Part shown: positions 36,567 to 46,172 of the stretch, in pieces | Layout: each line of letters begins with the position of its first letter | Position numbering within the stretch: position 1 is the stretch's first letter | Assembly (NCBI RefSeq): GCF_000238275.3 | Contig: NZ_AHCF03000003.1 | Span: forward strand, 744,001-808,000 | Direction of reading: 5' to 3' | Source of the DNA: Pseudoalteromonas undina | GTDB taxonomy: Bacteria; Pseudomonadota; Gammaproteobacteria; Enterobacterales; Alteromonadaceae | DNA: 64,000 nucleotides | Notes under the pieces: generated by a model | Told to the model about the DNA's origin: nothing | Seen by the model: only the letters and a program-made list of their open reading frames with translations | Database searches by the model: none | Program-made: the position numbers and the translations under genes

Positions 36567-37595
36567 TTAAGAGAATAACCTTCCAATTGCGCGAGCTAAC
36601 GTCTCGCTTCTGTTTTCTTTACGTAGTAATGCTAATAAATGTGGGCGAATAGTTGGAATTGCAACTAAATCTGCAAAAATGCTGGGAAATAACTCAGCTA
36701 TTTTCTCATGGTGCGCACAGTTATCCATAAATACATGCAAACGCTGTGGCTCTTCTAATTGTTTAAAGCAGCGACCTGCAATAGTTAATAAAATGTCTGA
36801 GTCTTGCCCAAGCGTAGATTCTAAAGCGCAGTCAACCAGTTGTGCGCTAAGCCCTGTTGCTTGCCCTGATGATATGGCGCGAAGCGCGGCAGAAGCCGTA
36901 ACCACATCATTATTCTTAAGAGCGGTTTGTCCATAACTTAACATTAACTCACTTAACGTGGGTGGTATTTCGATGTGTTCAAGCATTGCGCTTAATGGTT
37001 GTAATACTTCAACAGGTAAATTAGGCCACGCAGCGTGTAAGTGTTTTAAGTTATCAGCACTGTTGAGGCGATAAGCAAAATCAGCAATGCCTTGTAGTGC
37101 CACACTTTGCCAATTATCAAAACCAATCTGGCCACTAAAATAAAGCTGGGCATGTTCGTAATACTGTGAGGCTGGTTGTTTTAATAACACTTTAACTTGC
37201 GCATTAAACGCTGCTAATTTATTTGCGTTAGGGGTAAATACGTACGGGTTATTATCGAGTTTGCCATCGGCTTGTTCGCCGGTAATTTCTGTTCCTAGTG
37301 CTTGAATTACCATGTCTGCAAAGTGGTCGCGGCTGGCACTAACGAGTTTACTTTGTTCATCAAGTGGGAATTTTAAAAACCACACATAGGGTTCTTTGCT
37401 AGCTTTACTGTCCCAAAATTGAATTGCTAGCCATGCATGGCCTGCTAATGGGTAAGGGTAAGGAACTTGTGCTTGTTCAACAGCTAAAAATTGTTGTTTA
37501 TCAAGCTTGGTAATATGCCTGCCAATATCAAAAGCACGCCATTGAGTTCCTGCACCGTCTAAAAGCTGGCCTAATGTGGCTATATGTTCACTCAT
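36567..37595 (-). CDS. DUF3549 family protein
   Basis: 342 aa, soluble, with an N-terminal GTQWRAFDIGRHITKLDKQQF and YPYPLAGHAWLAIQFWD stretch and a helical, HEAT-like C-terminal half. This fits DUF3549, whose function is not known. It is divergent from yqcC and in an operon with DUF3301. Confidence 0.82.
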   Translation of the reverse strand: MSEHIATLGQLLDGAGTQWRAFDIGRHITKLDKQQFLAVEQAQVPYPYPLAGHAWLAIQFWDSKASKEPYVWFLKFPLDEQSKLVSASRDHFADMVIQALGTEITGEQADGKLDNNPYVFTPNANKLAAFNAQVKVLLKQPASQYYEHAQLYFSGQIGFDNWQSVALQGIADFAYRLNSADNLKHLHAAWPNLPVEVLQPLSAMLEHIEIPPTLSELMLSYGQTALKNNDVVTASAALRAISSGQATGLSAQLVDCALESTLGQDSDILLTIAGRCFKQLEEPQRLHVFMDNCAHHEKIAELFPSIFADLVAIPTIRPHLLALLRKENRSETLARAIGRLFS

Positions 37596-37698
37596 GAATT
37601 TCCAACTGTTTTTACTACAAAATTACGCTAATTATACGCCATAGCGACTGTTGAGGGAACAGGGTATAATTGTGCAATATACAAAGTAAAGGGTGATT

Positions 37699-38019
37699 AT
37701 GACTGAACAAACCCAACTCTATTTAACACAATTAACTGCGCTACTTAAAAAGCATCAGCTTTGGCGAAATGAGCCGATTGACCCTGCATTGTTGCATTCA
37801 AGCGTCCCTTTTTGCCATGATACGCTTGCATTTGAACAGTGGTTACAGTTTGTATTTATAGAAAAAATTCAACAGATTATTACAATGAAACAACCGTTAC
37901 CGCGTAATTTTGCGATTGCTCCTATGGCGCAAATGACACTCATTGATAAGTCCGGAAGCGAAGAGATTATTTCTTTGCTGACGCAATTAGATTCATTGCT
38001 TGGAGAGTCAGATGACTGA
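37699..38019 (+). CDS. yqcC: YqcC family protein
   Basis: 106 aa from the ATG at 37699, which has AAAGGG five bases upstream; an in-frame GTG lies two codons earlier. The family pattern is visible: L..ALLKKHQLWR, FCHDTLAFEQWLQFVFIEKIQQII, and PLPRNFAIAPMAQ. Function unknown. It overlaps truC by 8 bases, as part of a yqcC-truC-yqcA operon like that of E. coli. Confidence 0.9.
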   Translation: MTEQTQLYLTQLTALLKKHQLWRNEPIDPALLHSSVPFCHDTLAFEQWLQFVFIEKIQQIITMKQPLPRNFAIAPMAQMTLIDKSGSEEIISLLTQLDSLLGESDD

Positions 38020-38776
38020 ACGTCCAGCGCCAGTTGAATACGGCGAACTGAACATTCTCTATCAAGATGAGAACTATGTAGCGATTGATAAACCATCAGG
38101 CTTACTTGTTCATCGCTCCTTTTTAGATAAGCATGAAACTCAATTTGCAATGCAAATGCTACGCGATCAACTCGGTCAGCATGTGTTTCCTGTGCACCGT
38201 CTTGATAGGCCGACATCGGGTGTGTTGTTGTTTGCTTTAAGCTCAGAAGCCGCGCGTGATATGAATCAGTTGTTTATTGAGGGCACGATCTCAAAGCGTT
38301 ATTTAGCTCTAGTACGCGGATTTGCGCCTGAATCTGTTTTTTTAGATAAACCGTTAAAAGAAGAACTAGACAAAATCGCTGATAAATTTGCCGATCAGGA
38401 TAAAGATGCTCAAGAAGCACAAACTCAGTTTAACTGTTTGCACCAAGCTGCGTTGCCTATTCCCATAGGAAAATACCCAACGGTTAGGTATTCTTTGGTA
38501 GAGTGTTTTCCTAAAACAGGGCGTAAACATCAAATTCGTCGCCATTTAAAACATTTGTCGTTGCCAATAATTGGCGACGTTAACCATGGTGATAACCAGC
38601 ATAATCAGTTTTTTAGAGAACACTTCTCTCTTAGGCGATTAATGTTATTTGCTACAGAGCTTAGCTTTGTACATCCTTATAGTAACGAATCGATAATAAT
38701 TAAAGCGCCACTAGGTGATGCAATGTTGAGTATTTGCAAACAGTTAGGGTGGCCAAGTGAAGAAAAGGATTATTAA
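38012..38776 (+). CDS. truC: tRNA pseudouridine(65) synthase TruC
   Basis: 254 aa from the ATG at 38012, with GGAG upstream and an ATGACTGA overlap with yqcC. RluA-type pseudouridine synthase: LYQDENYVAIDKPSGLLVHRS, VHRLDRPTSGVLLFALSSEAA with the catalytic Asp of HRLDRPTSG, and GRKHQIRRHLKHLSLPIIGD. Modifies U65 in tRNAs. Confidence 0.95.
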   Translation: MTERPAPVEYGELNILYQDENYVAIDKPSGLLVHRSFLDKHETQFAMQMLRDQLGQHVFPVHRLDRPTSGVLLFALSSEAARDMNQLFIEGTISKRYLALVRGFAPESVFLDKPLKEELDKIADKFADQDKDAQEAQTQFNCLHQAALPIPIGKYPTVRYSLVECFPKTGRKHQIRRHLKHLSLPIIGDVNHGDNQHNQFFREHFSLRRLMLFATELSFVHPYSNESIIIKAPLGDAMLSICKQLGWPSEEKDY

Positions 38777-39225
38777 TGGCACATATTAGTATTTTTGTAG
38801 GCAGCGTGTATGGTGGTGCTGAACGTTTAAGTGAGCAAATAAGCGATACTATAGAGCAAACTGGCCATCAGGTAAGCGTATTTGCAGAGCCAAGTTTAGA
38901 AGATCTAAAAAATGCATCGCATATTTTAATTGTCACCTCAACAACAGGACAAGGCGATATACCCGCTAACTTGGCAGAGCTTTATAATCAGCTTAACAGC
39001 ACCTTTCCAATGTTAACTAATAAGCCATTTGGCATTGTGGCTATGGGTGATAGAAGTTATGGTGATACGTTTTGCGCAGCAGGGCGTAGCTTTGATGAAC
39101 TATTACGTGACTTACAAGCAAAACCTGTGGGTAATCGATTAGAAATTGATGCCTGTGAAGACTTTGAGCCGTGGCCTGTCACCGAGCCGTGGTTACAAAC
39201 TTGGCTTGATAAATTACCCTCTTAA
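38776..39225 (+). CDS. yqcA: flavodoxin YqcA-like (MioC family)
   Basis: 149 aa flavodoxin fold: FVGSVYGGAERLSE at the FMN phosphate loop, TSTTGQGDIPANL (FMN-binding loop), and GDRSYGDTFCAAGR. FMN electron carrier of unknown partner. Start overlaps the truC stop by one base. The name follows the E. coli operon order yqcC-truC-yqcA. Confidence 0.9.
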   Translation: MAHISIFVGSVYGGAERLSEQISDTIEQTGHQVSVFAEPSLEDLKNASHILIVTSTTGQGDIPANLAELYNQLNSTFPMLTNKPFGIVAMGDRSYGDTFCAAGRSFDELLRDLQAKPVGNRLEIDACEDFEPWPVTEPWLQTWLDKLPS

Positions 39226-39240
39226 ATGCGCAGACTCTAA

Positions 39241-40116
39241 ATGAAAAAATATAAACTGAGTTTAATTGTGCTTGCAGGTGGCTTAGGTAGTCGCTTTGGT
39301 GGCAATAAACAAATTGCAGAGATTCCAGGGCTAAATTGCACTATTATGGAGCTGAGTATTATTGATGCGCATGCTGCAGGGGTGACGCAGGTGGTGCTGA
39401 TCATAAACCAAGCGGTACGCAGTGAAATAGAGCGTACTATTTTGCCACGCTTGCCTAGTGATCTTGATGTGGTACTGGTGGAGCAACACATTGAGCAGGT
39501 TCCCGAACAGTTTAAAGCAACACTTGCCCAACGGAAAAAACCCTGGGGAACAGGTCACGCTCTGCTATGTGCCAAAGCCCACATTAATAACCCCGCTATT
39601 GTGATCACTGCCGATGACTATTATGGCAAATCTTCGTTTGTATTACTGAGTGAGCACTTTAAAAGAAGCGCTGAATGGGCAATGGTAGGGTATCCGATTA
39701 TTGATACTCTTTCTGAGCACGGTGGTGTTAATCGTGGGGTATGTAATATTGCGGATGGAAAGCTTGTTGCCGTAACCGAGTATTTGAATATTCAACAACA
39801 GTCTGAGCATATTTTTGGCGATAACCCACAGGGTTTACGTGAGAAAATTAGCCCAAACTCCCTAGGCTCGATGAGTTTTTGGGGGATCACCCCTTGCTTT
39901 TTTGACTATTTGCAACAAGGTTTTGAAACGTTTTTACAGCAATATAACGTGAATACTCAGCAAGAGTACTACTTACCCGATCAAATCCAGAAAGCTATTA
40001 ATGTAAAAGCACAGCCTGTATTTGTATACACTGCAAAAGAGCCTTGGTTTGGTGTTACCTATAAATCAGAACTGACAAGCATTGCGGCTACTTTGTGCGC
40101 ATTACGTCAAGCATAA
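39241..40116 (+). CDS. nucleotidyltransferase (NTP_transferase family)
   Basis: 291 aa. Nucleotide-binding motif LIVLAGGLGSRFGGNKQIAEI at the N-terminus (G-x-G-x-R-x-x-K), and ITADDYYG with acidic residues for the metal. The family adds nucleoside monophosphates to sugar phosphates. The substrate may be linked to the kinase-like gene 110 bases downstream. It follows yqcA by only 15 bases, without a visible terminator. No known specific family name can be given. Confidence 0.8.
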   Translation: MKKYKLSLIVLAGGLGSRFGGNKQIAEIPGLNCTIMELSIIDAHAAGVTQVVLIINQAVRSEIERTILPRLPSDLDVVLVEQHIEQVPEQFKATLAQRKKPWGTGHALLCAKAHINNPAIVITADDYYGKSSFVLLSEHFKRSAEWAMVGYPIIDTLSEHGGVNRGVCNIADGKLVAVTEYLNIQQQSEHIFGDNPQGLREKISPNSLGSMSFWGITPCFFDYLQQGFETFLQQYNVNTQQEYYLPDQIQKAINVKAQPVFVYTAKEPWFGVTYKSELTSIAATLCALRQA

Positions 40117-40225
40117 AGATGGTAGTACCAATTTTATTATAAATATGATCAATCTAGCATGTTAAATAACCCGCTACCTGCGTTAAAAATTATTATCGCC
40201 TTGAGCGAAAAGAGTGAAGTAGAAA

Positions 40226-41299
40226 ATGAATACAGTTCCTATAGAAGTTTATTTATCTGAGAGTTTTGGCCTTGACGAGAAGCATGCGAGCATAAAACCC
40301 ATAGGCAGTGGGCATATAAATACTACTATGTTATTAAGTACTTCGAAGCGGTCACTGGTTGTACAAAAGCTTAATACGGTGGTGTTTCCAAAACCACAGT
40401 TACTTGTTGATAATGCGCGATTAATAGAGCAACACTTAAGTGAAAAACAACAAGCAGGTGAATTCAATCTAGCAATAGTACGCCATGTAGCGACGACTCA
40501 GAATGACTATTTAGTTAATAATGATGATGATACTTGGCGAGCACTTGAGTTTATTGGTGGCAGTTATAGTGAAGATGTGGTTAATACTGCTAGCCAGGCA
40601 CAAACAGCGGCCAATGCATTTGGCCAATTTGCGCAAGCGCTACAAGACTTTGACGCGAACAATTTACATGCGGTTATTCCTAATTTTCATAACTTGGCCA
40701 TGCGTGCAGAAGTCTTCAAGCAAGTGGTTAGCACCGATCCTCATAAACGTTTGGCTCATTGTCAGGAAGAGGTTGATTTTTGCCTGTCGCAGCTTTCACT
40801 TATCGATGAGCTTAATGCCCTTGAGGGAAAAGTGCCTATTCGTGTGTGCCATAACGATACTAAAATAAACAACATGCTATTTTGCTTAGACTCTAATAAT
40901 GCAAAAGCGGTGATAGATTTAGATACCTGTATGCCTGGTTATTGGCTTAATGATTTTGGTGATATGGTCAGAACATTTTGCTCTGCAGAGCAAGAAGATT
41001 CAACGGCGCTTGAAAAGGTAGGTGTTCGTGAAGATATTTTTGCAGCGATTGTTAAAGGCTATGTTGAGCCACTAAAGGGGGTATTAACACCCGCCGAGAA
41101 ACAAAGCTTTTGGTTAGGTGCTAAAGTAATGCCCTTTATGATTGGCTTACGCTTTTTAACTGATTATATAGATGGTGATAATTACTTTAGCGTTAAGCAT
41201 AAGAGACACAACTTAGATCGCGCAAAAAACCAATTTGCCTTATACAAGGATATAGTAAGTAAGCAGCAGGTCTTAAAGGAGATTTTGACTCAGGTATAA
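40226..41299 (+). CDS. phosphotransferase (APH/NahK-like kinase)
   Basis: 357 aa protein-kinase-like fold of the aminoglycoside phosphotransferase superfamily. Visible: IGSGHINTTM (nucleotide loop), VVQKLN (ATP Lys), CHNDTKINNMLF (catalytic HxDxxxxN) and VIDLDTCMPGYWLNDFGDMVR (metal-binding Asp). The sequence recalls N-acetylhexosamine 1-kinase (NahK). With the adjacent nucleotidyltransferase it would make sugar-1-phosphate and then a nucleotide sugar. This is an inference; the exact sugar is unknown. Confidence 0.8.
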   Translation: MNTVPIEVYLSESFGLDEKHASIKPIGSGHINTTMLLSTSKRSLVVQKLNTVVFPKPQLLVDNARLIEQHLSEKQQAGEFNLAIVRHVATTQNDYLVNNDDDTWRALEFIGGSYSEDVVNTASQAQTAANAFGQFAQALQDFDANNLHAVIPNFHNLAMRAEVFKQVVSTDPHKRLAHCQEEVDFCLSQLSLIDELNALEGKVPIRVCHNDTKINNMLFCLDSNNAKAVIDLDTCMPGYWLNDFGDMVRTFCSAEQEDSTALEKVGVREDIFAAIVKGYVEPLKGVLTPAEKQSFWLGAKVMPFMIGLRFLTDYIDGDNYFSVKHKRHNLDRAKNQFALYKDIVSKQQVLKEILTQV

Positions 41300-41308
41300 A
41301 CCCAATTA

Positions 41309-41354
41309 TTTATATTGCTCAAAGCGTTATAACTAAAACTTTGAGCAATATAAA
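41309..41354. terminator. perfect 16-base inverted repeat between convergent genes
   Basis: tttatattgctcaaag and its exact complement with a 14-base loop, between the convergent kinase and RRM genes. AT-rich ends could help termination on both strands; there is no long T-run. Confidence 0.5.
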
Positions 41355-41410
41355 TTGAGGTTAAACATTGAAAGTATGTGTTAACTTCCAACATCTCAAT
41401 TTTTTACTTA

Positions 41411-41650
41411 TTAAGCATCCGCTAGTTTTACACGGATTTTGCTTTTGTCTACTGTGGTTTGATTAAGCGCTTTTATTGCGCCTTTAACTTCAATGTCGTT
41501 TGGCATTTCTACAAAAGCAAAACCTTTTGATTGGCCAGTTTCTTTATCGAGTACTAAGTTACAGGTGGTCACTTTACCGTGCGCTGTAAATAAAGTACGA
41601 AGCTCATGCTCTGTTGTAGCACGAGAGAGGTTACGAACTAATAATTTCAT
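41411..41650 (-). CDS. small RNA-recognition-motif (RRM) protein
   Basis: 79 aa from the ATG at 41650, with TTAGG upstream; an earlier in-frame ATG at 41674 would add 8 residues unlike the family. A single RRM domain: RNP2 KLLVRNLS and RNP1 KGFAFVEM. Such proteins are common in marine and cyanobacterial genomes and bind single-stranded RNA, often with cold-related expression. No partner is evident. The 297 bases upstream to the diguanylate cyclase hold AT-rich DNA and no gene. Confidence 0.9.
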   Translation of the reverse strand: MKLLVRNLSRATTEHELRTLFTAHGKVTTCNLVLDKETGQSKGFAFVEMPNDIEVKGAIKALNQTTVDKSKIRVKLADA

Positions 41651-41947
41651 GTTTAGCCTAAATGAGGGTATCAAATAAGATTATCTCAAGTAATTTGGCT
41701 TTAACCTAATGTTATTTTGTATCTTATACTAAATAAAATTTTTACGAACTGCTTTGGATATATCTGTAAACTGCTATTGTCAGTGTTTTGATTGATAATT
41801 ATACAGATTCAAATTGAGTTATTTTAATAATCAAAAATCATTTTTAGCATTCTACTCATAAGTAATTATAATAAAACCATTATCTATATAATCATTTTAT
41901 TACTGATTATCAAAACTGTGTGAGCCTTAAAGGAACATTTTTTACTA

Positions 41948-44932
41948 ATGAAAAAAACATGGGAAGTGTTTTGTTGCTTTGTTATTTGGTTTTCTTCTCA
42001 GGATGTATTATCAAAAGCGTCGCATCAGTTTCCGCAAAGTCGATTTTATTCAACGCAACATGGATTATCACAAGCCTCGATTTATGATATTGAGGAAGAC
42101 AGCAATGGGTATATTTGGTTTGCAACGCAATTAGGTATTAACCGATTTGATGGTTATGAGTTTGTTTCTTTTGGGCAAAAAACAGAGGATGGCAATGGAC
42201 TTTCTGGTTCATATGTGTTTGATTTAGAAATTGATCCCAATAAAGGTGATTTATACGTTGGTAACATAAACGGGCTTGATGTATTAGAGCAGCAATCAGG
42301 TCAATTCAGACACATTTATTTAGATAGCTCAAAAAGTGGGAACGAGCAGTATATTGTTAGAAAAATTAAATTTGATGCTGAAAATAATTTATGGATTGGC
42401 TCTAGTAAGGGGCTTTTTTATCGTCCGGTAGGAAGTAGTGAGTTTAAAAAAATTACTAATGAGCAAACACCTTACAATGTATATGATCTAGGTTTTGATA
42501 AAAAAGGCAATGTATGGGCAACGACTAAATCGGGCTTGTTAAAGTTCGATAAACAAAATTTTAATAAGCCTCCTACTGTATTGTTAGCAAATAAAAATGT
42601 CAGTACCCTGTTCATTGATAGTGAGCAAAAGCTATGGGTGGGGACCAATGGTTACGGTTTATTTAAATATAATATAAACGATCAGCAGCCAATATTAATT
42701 GAAAATATTAGTACCCACAACGGTTTAGTTGATTCTATTGTTAATGATATTCACCAGATGTCAGATGGCTCTATTTGGATTGCTACTGCTGATGGTGCAT
42801 CTATATTCACTGATCCTAATGATCTTTTAGATTCAACGGTATTTAAGAGTAATGAGAATATCGAAGTGGATGAAGGTATCAATCATCACAATATTAGAAG
42901 TTTACTTGAATCTAAAAATGGCGTTATATTTTTTGGCACAATCGATAGTGGCGTTGGTGTTATTGACCCAGGTAAAACATTGATTAAATCATTAGAGTTT
43001 AAAAATAGAGATTCAATTTATTTTGTTACTTCGGGGAATAATGGCGAAATATGGGCATCGGGTACATCTGGAGTTTGGAAAGTAAATAGTGATTTATCAA
43101 TAGAGGGGCCATTTCAATACGCAAATAATGGTGGTAACAATTTAGCGCAAAATAAGCTTACTGCAGTTTATTACTCTAAATTAGATGGTACTTTATGGGT
43201 GGCTTCAAAGCTTGGTTTGAGTAAGCTTAATGAAGAGACTCAGCTGCTAGAAACTCTACCTTTTAAAAGTGTGCCCATTTATACATTAACTGAAGATGAG
43301 CTGGGCATGCTGTGGATCGGTAGTTATGATAATGGTTTATTTTATTACGATCCAAAAAATAATGATGTTATTTTAAATATTGATACACCACTAGTTACAG
43401 AAATTTTAAGTTTAGATAAAGAGCAAACATGGGTTGCAACTATTGGTGGTTTATATTTGGTTAATAGCGTGACCAAGCATTTTGAACACTTCTCCCACGA
43501 TCCGGACGATCCAAGCAGTTTACCCCATAATGTAATTACATGGATTTCTGAAATCTCTCCTGGAAATTACTTTTTAGGCACTCAAGGTAAAGGTCTGTGG
43601 CACATGCGATATGATGAATCGATGAAAGCGCCAATATTTGAGCAATTATTTGCTGATTCAGCTATTTCAAAGAGTTCTATAGGTGGTGTAATAAAAGGGA
43701 GTGATAATGGTTATTGGGTTGCAAGCTCGCGTGGTTTGTCTCGGATTAACGAGTCTTTTACGCTCATAGATCATTACTCGCAAAACGATGGTGTTAGTAT
43801 AGGCGGCTATTATATTGCTAGACCAGCTGAAAATGAAGCTGGCTTATTATTTTTTGCAGGCGTTAATAGCTTTAATTATTTCGATCCTATGACTATAAAC
43901 ACATCAACTGATTTTCCAGCCCTTGAGCTTACAAAAATAAAAACATTAAGCTTAGAGAGTGAAGATGATATTTATGATGCTAAAAAAGCTCCTCTGAAAG
44001 AATTACCAAATGATTACGAGTTAGTGCTTGAACCTAATAATTTGATGGTTACTATTGAATTTACATCTCTTGAATATGGAAGTCCAAAGAGTATTCAATA
44101 TGCCTATAAACTAAAGGGTTTTGATAATCGCTGGCAGTATGTTGATAGTATTAGCCGCAGCGTTTTGTTTACAAACTTGTTACCCGGTCACTACGAACTT
44201 GAAATTAAAAATACAAATCGTCATGGTGTATGGGCCACTAAAGCAAACGTATTGAGTATTGTAGTAAAAACGCCATGGTGGAAAACGACTGAATTTATAT
44301 TTTTGAGTGTCATACTATTTTTTGTTTTTACATACCTTATTTATCGCTGGCGTACATATAACTTGCACCAACAAGCAATCGCTTTGAATAGTCTTGTTGA
44401 TAGCAAAACAAAAGATCTAAAACATGCAAATGAGCAGCTTAGAATATTAACGGTAAAAGATTCGCTAACGCAATTAATGAATAGACGAGGTTTTACTGAG
44501 CGCTCGAATCAAGAGTTTGAAAAGTATCAACGTGATAAAAATGCATTTTGCATATGCTTATTTGATATCGATAAGTTCAAGAATATTAACGACACTTATG
44601 GTCACTCTATAGGTGACAATGTGCTTGTAGAGGTTGCCAACACCGTTAAAAGTAGCGTGAGAGGATGTGATGTTGTTGCGCGTTGGGGCGGCGAAGAATT
44701 TATTGTTTTATTCCCAAACGTTGATTTAAGCAAGGCAAATGATATTGCAGAAAGAGTTAGATTGTCGGTTTCCTCGTTAGAGTTGGTAGTTAAGGGAATT
44801 AAAATATCACCTACTATATCTGGTGGTATTGCTAGTATTGAAAAATTTAATTCACTAGATGAATGCATAAATTGCGCTGATGATTTGCTTTATAAAGCTA
44901 AAGATTTAGGGCGAAATAGGGTGTGTTTATAA
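41948..44932 (+). CDS. two-component-propeller sensor diguanylate cyclase
   Basis: 994 aa. Signal peptide (about 1-23), then periplasmic Reg_prop repeats building two beta-propellers (about 30-690; repeated motifs such as DNLWIGSSKGLF, LWVGTNGYGLF, MLWIGSYDNGLF), then a Y_Y_Y domain (about 695-770), a membrane helix (about 776-797), a short coil, and the GGDEF domain (about 830-994) with RWGGEEF (GGEEF at 914-918) and an inhibitory I-site RGCD (905-908). Converts two GTP to c-di-GMP in response to an outside ligand, perhaps a sugar polymer. It probably has product inhibition. Single gene. Confidence 0.92.
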   Translation: MKKTWEVFCCFVIWFSSQDVLSKASHQFPQSRFYSTQHGLSQASIYDIEEDSNGYIWFATQLGINRFDGYEFVSFGQKTEDGNGLSGSYVFDLEIDPNKGDLYVGNINGLDVLEQQSGQFRHIYLDSSKSGNEQYIVRKIKFDAENNLWIGSSKGLFYRPVGSSEFKKITNEQTPYNVYDLGFDKKGNVWATTKSGLLKFDKQNFNKPPTVLLANKNVSTLFIDSEQKLWVGTNGYGLFKYNINDQQPILIENISTHNGLVDSIVNDIHQMSDGSIWIATADGASIFTDPNDLLDSTVFKSNENIEVDEGINHHNIRSLLESKNGVIFFGTIDSGVGVIDPGKTLIKSLEFKNRDSIYFVTSGNNGEIWASGTSGVWKVNSDLSIEGPFQYANNGGNNLAQNKLTAVYYSKLDGTLWVASKLGLSKLNEETQLLETLPFKSVPIYTLTEDELGMLWIGSYDNGLFYYDPKNNDVILNIDTPLVTEILSLDKEQTWVATIGGLYLVNSVTKHFEHFSHDPDDPSSLPHNVITWISEISPGNYFLGTQGKGLWHMRYDESMKAPIFEQLFADSAISKSSIGGVIKGSDNGYWVASSRGLSRINESFTLIDHYSQNDGVSIGGYYIARPAENEAGLLFFAGVNSFNYFDPMTINTSTDFPALELTKIKTLSLESEDDIYDAKKAPLKELPNDYELVLEPNNLMVTIEFTSLEYGSPKSIQYAYKLKGFDNRWQYVDSISRSVLFTNLLPGHYELEIKNTNRHGVWATKANVLSIVVKTPWWKTTEFIFLSVILFFVFTYLIYRWRTYNLHQQAIALNSLVDSKTKDLKHANEQLRILTVKDSLTQLMNRRGFTERSNQEFEKYQRDKNAFCICLFDIDKFKNINDTYGHSIGDNVLVEVANTVKSSVRGCDVVARWGGEEFIVLFPNVDLSKANDIAERVRLSVSSLELVVKGIKISPTISGGIASIEKFNSLDECINCADDLLYKAKDLGRNRVCL

Positions 44933-45142
44933 AAATTTAAATTATAGGGGGGTAGTTAAAATATTAAGCATTTGAAATAAAGTAAATTAAATCAACCCTT
45001 AGTTTAGATTTTGCTGCCTTAACAGGAACCCCTGTTGAACCTTGCAACGACGCGGCTGAAGTTGACTTGCGATAGGCCTAAGTTAAGGGTGTAGGGTCTA
45101 TTGGATTAACAGGGCGTCAGAGATGATCTATAGTGCATAAAC

Positions 45143-45187
45143 AAAAAAGCCGTTAGCTGTGAATAATTCATTGCTAACGGCTTTTAT
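45143..45187. terminator. bidirectional terminator between diguanylate cyclase gene and lipA
   Basis: aaaaagccgttagc / gctaacggctttt stem with a 15-base loop and A-run/T-run flanks, so it works in both directions. The stretch 44933-45140 has no gene. Confidence 0.85.
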
Positions 45188-45206
45188 AATATAGGTTAAA
45201 AAGTAA

Positions 45207-46172
45207 CTATTTTACTTCTTTACCCGCAGCTTGCTGATCAGCGTGGTAGCTTGAACGAACAAATGGGCCTGAAGCCGCGTGTGTAAAGCCAATTTCATCA
45301 GCATATTCTTTTAATGCGTCAAATTCAGCTGGTGGCACGTAACGCTTAACGGGTAAGTGATGCTTAGACGGTTGTAGGTATTGCCCTACAGTAAGCATAT
45401 CAACGTTATGAGCACGTAAATCGCGAAGTACTTCCTCGATTTCGCTAATTTCTTCACCAAGGCCAACCATTAAGCCTGATTTTGTTTTAACCTCAGGATG
45501 GGCTTCTTTAAAGCGACGTAATAATTCAAGAGACCATTTATAGTCAGCACCTGGGCGCGCAAGTTTGTATAAACGTGGCGCCGTTTCTAGGTTGTGATTA
45601 AATACATCTGGCGGCGTTTCAATTAAAATTTCTAACGCTCTGTCCATACGGCCACGAAAATCGGGCACTAAAATCTCAATGGTAATTTCTGGGTTATGCT
45701 TACGAATTTCGCGGATACAATCAGCAAAGTGCTGAGCACCACCGTCACGTAAATCATCACGGTCTACAGAAGTAATAACCACATAGCGTAACTTCATGTC
45801 TTTAATGGTCAGTGCCAGCTTTTCAGGCTCAGCGGCATCAGGTTTTAATGGACGACCATGTGCAACGTCACAAAATGGACAACGACGTGTACAAATAGCC
45901 CCTAAAATCATAAAGGTCGCTGTACCGTGGTTAAAACACTCTGATAAGTTAGGACACGAAGCTTCTTCACATACAGAGTGAAGGCCATGCTTACGCATTG
46001 CTTGTTTTATGCCGTCAATTCGCTCGGTTGACTTGGGTAAGCGAATTTTAAGCCACTCTGGCTTACGGAGCATTTCGGTTTTTTCTGTTGGTAAAACTTT
46101 AACGGGGATCAACGCCATTTTTTCTGCGTCGCGTAGTTTTACACCTGGTTCCATTTTGACTGGTTTATTCAT
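45207..46172 (-). CDS. lipA: lipoyl synthase LipA
   Basis: 321 aa radical SAM enzyme with both iron-sulfur sites: auxiliary cluster [12 protein letters not shown] and SAM cluster CTRRCPFC. Inserts sulfur into octanoyl groups on the lipoyl domains. LipB precedes it with a 4-base overlap, so octanoyl transfer and sulfur insertion are coupled. C-terminal RSSYHADQQ carries the conserved Arg-Ser-Ser. Confidence 0.96.
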   Translation of the reverse strand: MNKPVKMEPGVKLRDAEKMALIPVKVLPTEKTEMLRKPEWLKIRLPKSTERIDGIKQAMRKHGLHSVCEEASCPNLSECFNHGTATFMILGAICTRRCPFCDVAHGRPLKPDAAEPEKLALTIKDMKLRYVVITSVDRDDLRDGGAQHFADCIREIRKHNPEITIEILVPDFRGRMDRALEILIETPPDVFNHNLETAPRLYKLARPGADYKWSLELLRRFKEAHPEVKTKSGLMVGLGEEISEIEEVLRDLRAHNVDMLTVGQYLQPSKHHLPVKRYVPPAEFDALKEYADEIGFTHAASGPFVRSSYHADQQAAGKEVK

